A DNA stretch of 47,100 nucleotides from JAYKHL01 sp035284865 (GTDB lineage Bacteria > Cyanobacteriota > Sericytochromatia > S15B-MN24 > JAQBPE01): contig JAYKHL010000234.1 of assembly GCA_035284865.1 (NCBI GenBank), positions 1 to 47,100 of the forward strand, given 5' to 3'. Below are positions 1-7,469 of this stretch, one piece after another. The translations under genes were made by a program, and so were the position numbers. How positions within the stretch are numbered: position 1 is the stretch's first letter; the number at the start of each line of letters is the position of its first letter. The notes beneath the pieces were generated by a model, which was given only the letters and a program-made list of their open reading frames with translations, made no database searches and was not told where the DNA came from.

Positions 1-143
1 TCTTCTTTGCTCTCTTCTTGAATCGACAAGAGCTTGGTGCGTTCGCTTGGCTATTCAGTTGTCAAAGTCCTGGTTTTTCGAACCGCGAGTTAACTGTTCC
101 TTGGGGAACCCTTGGCTCAGGCTTAACTCGCCTCGCGGAAATA
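1..143 (-). other. Probable rRNA operon 5' leader (runs off left edge)
   Basis: No protein gene is credible here. Read on the minus strand, the segment follows a promoter-like sequence and carries an inverted repeat (nine-base arms at 85-93 and 123-131, with a smaller GTTCC/GGAAC hairpin inside) and then a boxA-like element at 51-70. Elements of the form CTTTGAAAACTGAATA are known from the leaders and spacers of bacterial rRNA operons. I infer that a 16S or 23S gene starts just outside the window. The rRNA gene itself is not visible. Confidence 0.55.
51..70 (-). promoter_or_regulatory. boxA-like antitermination element
   Basis: The minus strand reads GGACTTTGACAACTGAATAG. It resembles the CTTTGAAAACTGAAxA element of rRNA leaders and 16S-23S spacers, where the NusB/NusE antitermination complex loads. 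The call rests on motif resemblance only. Confidence 0.5.
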
Positions 144-173
144 ATCGTGCCACACCCGATGGGCTGCTGTCAA
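144..173 (-). promoter_or_regulatory. Candidate rRNA operon promoter
   Basis: On the minus strand there is a perfect -35 hexamer TTGACA (173-168), an 18-base spacer and a -10-like CACGAT (149-144), directed toward the left edge and the boxA-like leader. It lies about 50 bases beyond the kamE stop codon, so it would be an independent promoter. The -10 is only a partial match. Confidence 0.45.
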
Positions 174-224
174 CCATCAACTCGACGAGGCGACCTGGCC
201 AGATCTGGGGGGGCAACGCAGGCG

Positions 225-1028
225 TCAGGCCCCGACAGCGGGCCCCTTGCCGGCGCGGCGCATCAACTCGAACGTGACGAAGCTTGCGACATCCTCGGCA
301 AACGTCCCGGGCCCGAAGCCCGCGTCGAAGCCCAACTCGGTCGCGAGCTGGTGGGAGATGCGGGGGCCACCCGCAATCAGGACCAGGGTGTCTCGCAGCC
401 CTTCGGCCTCCAACATCTCCACGAGCTGGGTCATGTTGGTGATGTGGGCGTTCTTCTGCGTGACGATCTGAGAGACCAGCAGGGCATCGGCGGCCTCCGC
501 ACGGGCTCGGGCCACCAGCACCTCGTTTGGCACCTGAGCGCCCATGTTGATGGCCCTGAACATCCGGTAGCGCTCCAGCCCGTAGTGCCCACCATACCCC
601 TTCATGTTCATAATGGCGTCGATGCCCACCGTGTGCGCGTCCGTGCCGATGCAGGCTCCGATGACCGTGAGGGGGCGACCAAGCTCCTGTTCAACCATGG
701 CGTCCACACCGTCCATGTCCAGCACTGGAAACCGGGCGAGCGGGACATCGATCGAGGCGTAGTCCACGGCAACGGAGCTCCGGGCGTAAGCCACGAACAA
801 CGTCAAGGCAGGCCCCATGTTCTCCATGGCGGTGACCAGCGGGTCCTCGAAGCCCATCTTTGAGAGTAACAGCTTGGCTGCTTCCTCTGCCTGCCGTCCG
901 GCCGGCACGGGCAGGCAGAAGCTGAACTGCATCGCCCCGTCATCGAGGGTGTCTCCGTAGGCCCTGACGGCTTGGAGGTTGACGGGGGAGGATGCGCCCC
1001 CAGGGCTCGAGCCGGCGGACAGTTTCAT
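225..1028 (-). CDS. kamE: D-lysine 5,6-aminomutase beta subunit
   Basis: This is the cobalamin-binding small subunit of the adenosylcobalamin- and PLP-dependent enzyme that moves the terminal amino group of lysine or beta-lysine in lysine fermentation. The 267-residue protein carries the B12-binding signature DAHTVG with the axial ligand His132, and Lys143 in the segment MNMKG. The 11-residue spacing equals that of His133 and Lys144 (the lysine that binds PLP) in the characterised Clostridium enzyme. A C-terminal Rossmann-like cobalamin domain follows. The ATG has a strong AGGAGG site and lies 20 bases after kamD, so the two form one operon. Family assignment is firm; the physiological substrate is inferred. 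Confidence 0.95.
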   Translation of the reverse strand: MKLSAGSSPGGASSPVNLQAVRAYGDTLDDGAMQFSFCLPVPAGRQAEEAAKLLLSKMGFEDPLVTAMENMGPALTLFVAYARSSVAVDYASIDVPLARFPVLDMDGVDAMVEQELGRPLTVIGACIGTDAHTVGIDAIMNMKGYGGHYGLERYRMFRAINMGAQVPNEVLVARARAEAADALLVSQIVTQKNAHITNMTQLVEMLEAEGLRDTLVLIAGGPRISHQLATELGFDAGFGPGTFAEDVASFVTFELMRRAGKGPAVGA

Positions 1029-1048
1029 GGCGAGGCCTCCTGCACCCT

Positions 1049-2617
1049 TCAGGTCGTCACGAGCCGCTCGGCGGCGCGGCGTTCCAGCTCGGTCCAGAAG
1101 GGGTTGTGGTAGTCAGGCGCCTTCTCGAAGACGCCCTCGAGTCCCTTGCCGCCATCAGGCAGACGCTTGACATCGGCAAAGCACCCCTCCCCGAGGGCCG
1201 CCACCAGGCCCACCTCATCGATGTGCCGCAGCTGGGCAACGGCCTCCCGAAGCACGCGTTCGGCGCGGCGCGCAATCCGCCCCTCCGGTCGCAGATCCAG
1301 CTCCCCCACCAGGTCACGCACGAAGTTTTCGATGTACCCCATGTTCCGCAAGGCGAGGTAGCGATCGGCCACAAAAGGCGTGTGGATTGCCTCTGTGAGG
1401 ATCCCGAGCAGGCAGATGCTCTGCCTGGTCCACACCGTGGCAAGGTTGTACATCGTCTGGTGGGCGTATGACTGAAAGATGTTGCCCGTGATGTGCTTCG
1501 TGGGTGGCATATACTTGAGCGGATGGTCCGGAAAAACCTGTCGCACGAGCTGGGCCATCGCAAGCTCGTCGAGGAAGCCATTCTCCCGCGTCGGATCGAT
1601 CTCGAAGGCGTGCCCCAGTCCCATCAGGTGCGTGGGGATCCCCGCCTCGAGGGCGAAACGCTCGTTGATGAACTGGCTGGCCAGCACGGTGTGGCCGGCC
1701 TCGATGGCGTCCGCCGTGGTGAGGTAGTTGTCCTCCCCCGTGTTGATGAGGATCCCAGAGAAGCCATTCACCATCCGAGAGAAGTACTGATCCGTCAGCG
1801 TGCGGTACAGGTTGATGTCGCGGAACAGGATGCCGTACAGCGCATCGTTGAGGAGCATGTCGAGACCCTCCTGGGCAGCCAGGACCGAGATCTCGGGCAT
1901 GCACAGGCCAGACGCGTAGTTGGTGGCCTGCACGTAGCGGCCCAGCTCCTCGGAGACCTCATCGAGGGCCGCCCGCAGCAGGCGGAAGTTGGCGGCCGTG
2001 GCGTAGGTGCCTCCCGAGCCTTCCGCGGTCGTGCCGAACGGCACAAAATCAAGCAGGCTCTGGGCGGTGGCCCGGATGACGGCGATGATGTCCGCCCCCT
2101 GCTTCGCCGCGGCAACGGCCTGCGGCACGTCCTCGAAGATGTTGCCAGTGGCCACAATCAAGTAACGCAGGGGCGCAGGGCCCGTCCCCAGGCGCTCGCG
2201 CAGGGCCGCTCGCGCCCTGCGGGCGTGAGCCAACGCATCCAGGGCTCCGTCGACGCGCTGCCTCACCCAGGCATCGCGATCCTCCGGACTGACCGCCAGC
2301 CCGGCCCAGGCCTCCACGGGTGCGGTGGCAATGTGCTCCGCAGCCTGCTGCGGCTCCAGGCCCCTCGCGACGCACACGCCACAAAGCCAATGGCAGACAC
2401 CCTTTGGCAGGAGCCCGGCGGCCTGCACGGCATCCACCGTGCGGTTGGGCCACGGCACCCCCTCCACGTCGACCCCGTCGACCCCGAGCAGGCGGAGGGC
2501 CGCCCGCTCGATCGAGACCGTCGAGTGGGCGCGAATGAAGCCCATGACGGGTTCAACGATGCGGCTTGCCAGCCCTCGGGCGTCCTCGACCAAGGTCGTG
2601 TCGATGGGCAGGTGCAT
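1049..2617 (-). CDS. kamD: D-lysine 5,6-aminomutase alpha subunit
   Basis: This is the large subunit of lysine 5,6-aminomutase, which forms the TIM-barrel active site around adenosylcobalamin and PLP and pairs with KamE. At 522 residues it has the usual family length. A glycine-rich stretch typical of the barrel is seen around residues 151-215, including the segment GTTAEGSGG. The ATG is preceded by GGGAGG. The gene is first in a kamD-kamE operon and is divergent from a PadR-type regulator across about 237 bases. No lysine 2,3-aminomutase or later pathway gene (kdd, kce, kal) is in the window, so the pathway's completeness cannot be judged. Confidence 0.95.
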   Translation of the reverse strand: MHLPIDTTLVEDARGLASRIVEPVMGFIRAHSTVSIERAALRLLGVDGVDVEGVPWPNRTVDAVQAAGLLPKGVCHWLCGVCVARGLEPQQAAEHIATAPVEAWAGLAVSPEDRDAWVRQRVDGALDALAHARRARAALRERLGTGPAPLRYLIVATGNIFEDVPQAVAAAKQGADIIAVIRATAQSLLDFVPFGTTAEGSGGTYATAANFRLLRAALDEVSEELGRYVQATNYASGLCMPEISVLAAQEGLDMLLNDALYGILFRDINLYRTLTDQYFSRMVNGFSGILINTGEDNYLTTADAIEAGHTVLASQFINERFALEAGIPTHLMGLGHAFEIDPTRENGFLDELAMAQLVRQVFPDHPLKYMPPTKHITGNIFQSYAHQTMYNLATVWTRQSICLLGILTEAIHTPFVADRYLALRNMGYIENFVRDLVGELDLRPEGRIARRAERVLREAVAQLRHIDEVGLVAALGEGCFADVKRLPDGGKGLEGVFEKAPDYHNPFWTELERRAAERLVTT

Positions 2618-2691
2618 GCGCTTCCCTCCCGCGCCACAACCCGGGTGGACGACGCCACATCGCGCCGGAAGCCGGAGTGGCCCAAGACTTC

Positions 2692-2697
2692 ATTTTA
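2692..2697 (-). promoter_or_regulatory. Candidate -10 element for kamDE
   Basis: A TAAAAT hexamer on the minus strand lies about 75 bases upstream of the kamD start, in a short A+T-rich patch within otherwise G+C-rich intergenic DNA. The -35 region is poor (TTCCAA at 17 bases), which would suit a regulated promoter. Confidence 0.3.
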
Positions 2698-2774
2698 TGC
2701 TGCCAGGCAGCCATTTGGAAAGGCGCCAGCCCCCGGGTCCGGTCAAACCCCAGGCAGGCCTGAGGATTGCCGAC

Positions 2775-2804
2775 TTGACACCGAGCGAGCGCCCGTGGAA
2801 ACAT
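2775..2804 (+). promoter_or_regulatory. Candidate padR promoter
   Basis: A perfect TTGACA (2775-2780), an 18-base spacer and AAACAT (2799-2804) lie 50 bases upstream of the padR start codon. Confidence 0.45.
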
Positions 2805-2812
2805 CGGCATGT
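2801..2812 (+). promoter_or_regulatory. Candidate PadR operator (ACAT-N4-ATGT dyad)
   Basis: The dyad ACATCGGCATGT overlaps the 3' end of the candidate padR -10 element. PadR-family regulators commonly bind ATGT/ACAT dyads and repress themselves, although their usual spacing between half-sites is longer than four bases. Position supports autoregulation; sequence support is modest. Confidence 0.3.
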
Positions 2813-2854
2813 CCCCGGCTGGCTCTCCCCCCCTGCATCAGGTACAGGTTGTCG

Positions 2855-3409
2855 ATGTCCCTCCGTTACGCCATTCTCAGCCTGCTTGCCCGGGAAGCGC
2901 TGACCGGCTACGACCTCACGAAGCGCTTTGAGAGCCTGGTGGGGTTTTTCTGGGCCGCCAAGCACAGCCAGATCTACCCCGAACTGGCGCTGCTGAGCCG
3001 GGAGGGCCTGGTCACCTACGAGGTTGTCACCCAGGTGTCCAAGCCTAACAAGAAGGTTTACACCTTGACGCCTTCAGGCCGAGCCGCCCTGGGCCTGTGG
3101 ATCGAGGCAGAGGCCGACCGACGGTCCGTCCGGGATCCCTTGCTCATGCGCATCTGGGCCCTGGGGGCCCTGCCGCCGACCCTCGGGCTGCCGCGCCTGA
3201 GGGTGCTCTGCGGAGACCTCGCGCAGCGCCTGGGGCAGGTAGACGAGGCGCTGGAGACCCTGGGCGGGGCCGAGGACGGAGACAAGACCAACGTCGGCAT
3301 GAGGCTGGTGCTGGAGCTCGGGCGCAGGCAGTACGAGGTGTACCGGGAGTGGGCCGAGGAGGCGATCGCCACCCTTGACCAGGCAGCCTCCGGGCAGGCC
3401 CTCAGCTGA
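2855..3409 (+). CDS. PadR-family transcriptional regulator
   Basis: The 184-residue DNA-binding protein has an N-terminal PadR winged helix-turn-helix (about residues 1-80: a MSLRYAILSLL start, a GYDL turn and a YTLTPSGRAAL wing) and an alpha-helical C-terminal dimerisation region of the VirR type. The ATG is chosen because it starts exactly at the conserved MSLRYAIL motif; the frame stays open much further upstream, antisense to kamD, with no family similarity. It is divergent from kamDE, so it may control the aminomutase operon and itself. It converges with the KamB-like gene, leaving four bases between stops. The effector is unknown. Confidence 0.88.
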   Translation: MSLRYAILSLLAREALTGYDLTKRFESLVGFFWAAKHSQIYPELALLSREGLVTYEVVTQVSKPNKKVYTLTPSGRAALGLWIEAEADRRSVRDPLLMRIWALGALPPTLGLPRLRVLCGDLAQRLGQVDEALETLGGAEDGDKTNVGMRLVLELGRRQYEVYREWAEEAIATLDQAASGQALS

Positions 3410-3413
3410 GGGG

Positions 3414-4430
3414 CTACCCGGACTCGCAGACGTCAATCACGGGGAGTTCGGGAAACGCGGCCTGCATCATCGCCTGGAGGGCACCCGGTTCGACCTGGCG
3501 GCCGTCCGGCGCCGTCGGGTTGATCGTCAGCGCCACGGCTCGAAGCGGCTTCAACGCAAAACAAGCCTGGCCCCGGAGCGCGAGGCGTTCGAGGAGGGCA
3601 CGGGAAGCGAGCACGTGGGTTCCGGCAGGCACGATCAGGTCCACAGGGCGCCGCAACGCCAGCAGCGCTTCGAGCAGGCCATCGGCCAGCGCGCCCGGGA
3701 CATACAGCGCACGCGCCGAGTCTGGCAGCCAGGCTCCCAGCTGCTCCAGCCCCGCCATGAAGGACGGCCCCACCCACGGCTGAAAGCCCTGGTCGGTGAT
3801 CGCGCCAGGTTCCTGCCGGGCCCGGCACAGGTCGGCCCAGCTGGCACGGGGCGCAGGCAACGACAGGCGTGACAGCACGGCTCGGGTCTCCTCGACGACC
3901 CCCTCCGGTGACTCGGCCAGCACCAGGCCCGTTGCCAGCACAAAGCCCTCAACGCCGGCCGAGATGAACGCCCGGCGGTCCGCTGCCCCATCCAGCAGGA
4001 CCTTGGTGCAGCCCAACGAAGCGAGCAGGCCGAGCAGCGCCGAGGCCTCACGCACCTTCACCGGGCCTGCGACCTCCACGAAGCCTGCGTGCACGACCCG
4101 GTAGATCCCAACGGGCCCCAGCGCGGTGCGAAAGGGCGTGGTCGCGACGCGTTCGAGCGTGGCCTGCGAGTACAGCGCGGCCTCGTGGGATGTGGCGACG
4201 AGGGCTCCGACCGGGGGACGGATCCGGGGCTTGGGCCGGTTGGTGATCTGGTCGACAGCCTCACCGTCCCGCCCGACGGAGGAGAGCCCGAGGCGCTCAC
4301 CTGCCGAGCCGAAGTGCGCGATGAGGTGGTTCAGCGCGGTCGTCTTGCCCGCGTTCTTGGCCGTGCCGGCAACCGCGACGCTGCGGAGATCGCCACACAC
4401 GCCCGCCAGGGTGGGGGTGGCCTGGGTCAT
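3414..4430 (-). CDS. kamB: Lysine 5,6-aminomutase reactivase, KamB-type
   Basis: The 338-residue P-loop protein has the Walker A sequence GTAKNAGKTT at residues 22-31, followed by the segments SSVGRDGE and TNRPKPRI. These match what I recall of KamB, the partner of the MutS-like ATPase KamC in reactivating lysine 5,6-aminomutase after cobalamin damage. The adjacent kamDE operon supports this strongly. No kamC is present in the window. The ATG overlaps the stop of the upstream DHH gene by four bases and has a weak ribosome site, so translation is probably coupled. If it is not KamB, it is a P-loop NTPase of unknown role. Confidence 0.75.
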   Translation of the reverse strand: MTQATPTLAGVCGDLRSVAVAGTAKNAGKTTALNHLIAHFGSAGERLGLSSVGRDGEAVDQITNRPKPRIRPPVGALVATSHEAALYSQATLERVATTPFRTALGPVGIYRVVHAGFVEVAGPVKVREASALLGLLASLGCTKVLLDGAADRRAFISAGVEGFVLATGLVLAESPEGVVEETRAVLSRLSLPAPRASWADLCRARQEPGAITDQGFQPWVGPSFMAGLEQLGAWLPDSARALYVPGALADGLLEALLALRRPVDLIVPAGTHVLASRALLERLALRGQACFALKPLRAVALTINPTAPDGRQVEPGALQAMMQAAFPELPVIDVCESG

Positions 4431-5440
4431 GCAGGCACTTCAGGGGACGAAGCGCCCCCCCGCGCCTCACGCACGGCGGCCTCGCAGCATGGCACCAGGG
4501 CCGCCACGGCCTCTTCAAGACTCAGCGCCAAGCGGACGCCGGCGGCAAACCTGTGGCCCCCTCCACCGAACTGCTTGGCAATGGTGTTGACGGGCACCCG
4601 GCCCTTCGAACGCAGGCTGACCTTCACGCCTCCCCGAGCAGCCTCCTTGAACAGCACGTACACCTCGCCGCCCTGGAGCTTGGGCAGGTGCTGCGTCAGC
4701 AGCTCGGTGGGCTGGTCGGGATCCCGCGCCCGCGCCAGCATGGCCCGCGTCAGGCCGACATACACGACGGCCCCATCCGCCGCCGTCCGCAGCGCAGCAA
4801 GGCCCTCCCCGTAGACCTGGAAGTCTTGCAGGCCCACCTGCTCGTGCAGGTGTCGGTTGACCTCGTCCGGCCGGGCCCCGGCTTCGACGAGCCGAGCGAC
4901 GGTGCGGAACAGCGCGCCATCGCAGCGATCCGTGATGAAGGCCCCCCGGGTGTCGAACAGGATGCCCGTGAAGAGGCACGTGGCGACCTCAGCATCGAGT
5001 TCCACCCCCAGGTGGGGCTGCAGCTGGGCCACGATGAGCGAGGTTGCCGCGGCCTCGGTGTCGACATAGATCCACGCGGCGAACCGCCCGTTGTCAAGGT
5101 GGTGGTCCAGGTTCATCCACGTCGGCCAGTCGCGCGTCGTCGCGATCTGGCGGTGTCGCTCACCGCCATCCAGGAAGATCAGCAGCCAGTCACGGGCGTC
5201 TGCAGGCAGCTCCCGACTCACGGGGAAGCAGCGCGTCAGGAAGCTGCAGCTGGCTGGCACCGGCTCGTCGGAATACACGACGGCCTCCTTGCCAAGCTTG
5301 GTGAGCAGCCGCGCCAGGCCCAAGGTGGCCCCGAAGGCGTCCGGATCGGGGGCGACGTGGGGCACGATCAAGTAGCGGTCGTGGGACCGCAACAGCTCGG
5401 CCACCTGTTCCAAGCCGGCCACGTTGCTGACTGGATCCAC
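4427..5440 (-). CDS. DHH/DHHA1 phosphoesterase (NrnA-like oligoribonuclease / pAp phosphatase)
   Basis: The 337-residue protein has DHH-family metal motifs in order: DPDAFG near the N-terminus, FLDGGE, the name-giving DHH in NLDHHLD, GILFDTRG, and a C-terminal DHHA1 GGGGH motif followed by RFAAG. Members hydrolyse nano-RNAs of two to five bases, 3'-phosphoadenosine 5'-phosphate or cyclic dinucleotides. The GTG start is chosen because AGGAGG lies six bases upstream and the DHH domain begins directly after it. It overlaps kamB by four bases. The functional link to lysine metabolism is unclear and may be chance. Confidence 0.9.
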   Translation of the reverse strand: MDPVSNVAGLEQVAELLRSHDRYLIVPHVAPDPDAFGATLGLARLLTKLGKEAVVYSDEPVPASCSFLTRCFPVSRELPADARDWLLIFLDGGERHRQIATTRDWPTWMNLDHHLDNGRFAAWIYVDTEAAATSLIVAQLQPHLGVELDAEVATCLFTGILFDTRGAFITDRCDGALFRTVARLVEAGARPDEVNRHLHEQVGLQDFQVYGEGLAALRTAADGAVVYVGLTRAMLARARDPDQPTELLTQHLPKLQGGEVYVLFKEAARGGVKVSLRSKGRVPVNTIAKQFGGGGHRFAAGVRLALSLEEAVAALVPCCEAAVREARGGASSPEVPA

Positions 5441-5543
5441 AGACGACCTCCTTGCTCTGGGCTGGCACCGCGTTGATCTTAACAGGTTTCCAGGCGCCCT
5501 GACCCGGGCTATCCTGGCCACGAGGGCAGAGGAGGCCCTGGCC

Positions 5544-6272
5544 ATGCTGCCGCTGCACGACGAGAACCCACGACGCGGCACCCCGTGGGTGACCTATGCC
5601 TTGCTCCTCGCCAACGTCCTGGTGTTTGCCCACCAGATCACCCTGCCGGCCAGCCTGGTCGAGACCCACCTGACGCGATGGGGCGTCGTCCCGTGCGAGC
5701 TGCTCGGCGCCCTCCGCCACCTGGGAGCCCCAGGCTCACTGCCGGAAGTGGCGACCTTGCTGACCTCGATGTTCCTGCACGGGGGATGGCTTCACATCGG
5801 GGGCAACATGCTGTTCCTTTACATCTTTGGTGACAACATCGAGGACGAGCTCGGCCCCGGCCGCTACCTGACCTTCTACGTGGGCTGCGGGGTCCTCGCC
5901 AGCCTCGCCCAGGTCGCAGCCGGGCCAGCCAGCACGGTGCCCACCGTGGGGGCCAGCGGCGCGGTCAGCGGGGTGCTCGGGGCATACATGGTGCTGCACC
6001 CGACCGCCCGCATCGTCACGCTGCTGTTCCTCGGGTTCTTCATCACGCGCGCGCGGATCCCGGCCTTCCTCTTCCTGGGCCTCTGGTTCGGCCTCCAGGC
6101 GGTGCAGGGCCTGGCCGCCCTGAGCACGCACCAGGCCGCCGCCGGGGGCGGTGTGGCCTGGTTCGCTCACCTCGGGGGGTTTGCCGCTGGGGTGTTGGTG
6201 GCCCTTGGCGTGAGGTCCGCCAGGCACCACCGCGCGCCACGCTGGGGGCGAGGTGGCCGGAGCGGCCGCTGA
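5544..6272 (+). CDS. Rhomboid family intramembrane serine protease
   Basis: The 242-residue multi-pass membrane protein should cleave membrane proteins within the bilayer. The catalytic serine is Ser138 in GASG, and its partner is His209 in AHLGG near the last membrane helix. The His84-x3-Asn88 motif in HIGGN and the preceding FLHGGW segment form the oxyanion side. About six to seven hydrophobic helices are visible. The ATG at 5544 follows GAGGAGG; upstream frame residues are not family-like. It is divergent from the DHH gene and converges with the zinc-finger gene nine bases away. Confidence 0.92.
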   Translation: MLPLHDENPRRGTPWVTYALLLANVLVFAHQITLPASLVETHLTRWGVVPCELLGALRHLGAPGSLPEVATLLTSMFLHGGWLHIGGNMLFLYIFGDNIEDELGPGRYLTFYVGCGVLASLAQVAAGPASTVPTVGASGAVSGVLGAYMVLHPTARIVTLLFLGFFITRARIPAFLFLGLWFGLQAVQGLAALSTHQAAAGGGVAWFAHLGGFAAGVLVALGVRSARHHRAPRWGRGGRSGR

Positions 6273-6281
6273 GCGGGTGCC

Positions 6282-7346
6282 TCAGCGGTTCATCACGTTG
6301 AGGGTGACGGCGGCGCTGCTCGAGCCCCCGGGGCCCGAGGCCGTCACCGTGACCTGGTGCGGGCCATTCCCGGAGGCGCGGGTGTTCCAGAGGAAGGACA
6401 AGGCGGCGCCGGTGGCTGCCCCGATGCGCACGCCATCCACCTCACAGACGATCCGCGTGGGGGCGCCGCTCGTCACCACCTGGATCCGCGTCTGGCCCCC
6501 CACGATGGTGCCGTCAGGGGGCAGCAACTGAAGAATGGCCACGGGCCCGGCGGGGGCGGCATGCCCCAGCGTGGCCTGGCGCGCCTGCCGGTGGTTCCCC
6601 GGCTCGGCAGGTGCTCGCCGTCGAGGGGCATCAGGCCCTGGGTCGGCCAACGAGACGCGTCGCTGCCTCTGCAGCCGGGCCATCATGGCGCGCTCCTCGG
6701 GTGAGAATTCCGAGGCCTTGAGGCGCTGCAGGGCAGCCGTGGCAGGGTCCGGGCCATCGGTCGCGGGGCGGCGCAGGCGGTGCAGATACCACCCACCACC
6801 GGCCACGATCACGACGACCAAGGCGGCGGGGAGGCCCCAGGCGACGCGGCGCTGCACGGCGTCGCGTCGCGCGCCCTCGGTGCCGCCGGGGCTCGCAAAG
6901 GCCTGGCGCCGGGCCTCCTCGTTGTGCCGGGCACACAGGCCACAAAACCCCGCCGTGTTGAGGCAAGCCGGGCAGCAGGGTCGCCTGCAGGCCGAGCAGC
7001 TCGCCTCCGCCCGGATGGCGCTGTGCCGGAAGCAGTAGACCACGTCGGCCCGAGGGCCAGGGCCAGCAGCGGGCCCCTTTTGCGGCACGGGACGGATGCC
7101 TGGCGCGCCCGGAATCCCGCCGGTCCGCGGGGTGGCCCCTGATCGCCCCGAGGCTCCCTGACCGACGCCCCCGCTCGCAGGCGGGGCAGCCCCACGTTCT
7201 GGCTCACCCCCGGCTGCCGGCAGGACGCAGCGGTGACACAGGCCTCGCCCCCCATCATCGCGACACGTCGCACAGACGGCCTGCTTGCACCCCACGCATC
7301 GGGTCACGGCCCGCGAGTGGCTGTGGTATGCACACTTGTCTTCCAT
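6282..7346 (-). CDS. Double B-box-like zinc-finger membrane protein with Ig-like domain
   Basis: The 354-residue protein has an unusual layout. Two N-terminal cysteine/histidine clusters (about residues 5-40 and 110-140: CAYH, CVGC, CATC, CHRC, then CFRH, CSAC, CPAC, CGLC) resemble B-box zinc fingers. A basic stretch and one membrane helix follow near residues 190-210 (ALVVVIVAGGGWYLH). The C-terminus (about 270-354) has the alternating strand pattern of a bacterial Ig-like fold (GPHQVTVTASGPGG). The zinc fingers would be cytoplasmic and the Ig domain outside. A GGAGG lies ten bases before the ATG. The function is unknown; I infer a scaffold or sensor at the envelope. Confidence 0.7.
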   Translation of the reverse strand: MEDKCAYHSHSRAVTRCVGCKQAVCATCRDDGGRGLCHRCVLPAAGGEPERGAAPPASGGVGQGASGRSGATPRTGGIPGAPGIRPVPQKGPAAGPGPRADVVYCFRHSAIRAEASCSACRRPCCPACLNTAGFCGLCARHNEEARRQAFASPGGTEGARRDAVQRRVAWGLPAALVVVIVAGGGWYLHRLRRPATDGPDPATAALQRLKASEFSPEERAMMARLQRQRRVSLADPGPDAPRRRAPAEPGNHRQARQATLGHAAPAGPVAILQLLPPDGTIVGGQTRIQVVTSGAPTRIVCEVDGVRIGAATGAALSFLWNTRASGNGPHQVTVTASGPGGSSSAAVTLNVMNR

Positions 7347-7419
7347 GGACAGCGGGCCTCCAGCACGACGCCCCTGCAGGCGCCTCCCTCCCATACCCCA
7401 ACCGAGGGCGCCGTCCCAT

Positions 7420-7468
7420 AGCGGCGGTCGACCGAGCCCGGCCAGCGTCGCTGGCCCTGACCGCCGCT
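7420..7468 (-). terminator. Two-tier GC-rich hairpin downstream of rnz
   Basis: A perfect ten-base outer stem (AGCGGCGGTC / GACCGCCGCT) encloses a perfect seven-base inner stem (GGCCAGC / GCTGGCC). It begins one base past the rnz stop codon. There is no T-tract, so it is either a factor-assisted terminator or an RNA-stabilising structure. Confidence 0.5.
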
Positions 7469-7469
7469 G

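Noticed and set aside
1493..2854. N-terminal extension of the PadR frame through the region opposite kamD
   Set aside because: PadR homology begins exactly at the ATG at 2855, and the upstream part is antisense to kamD.
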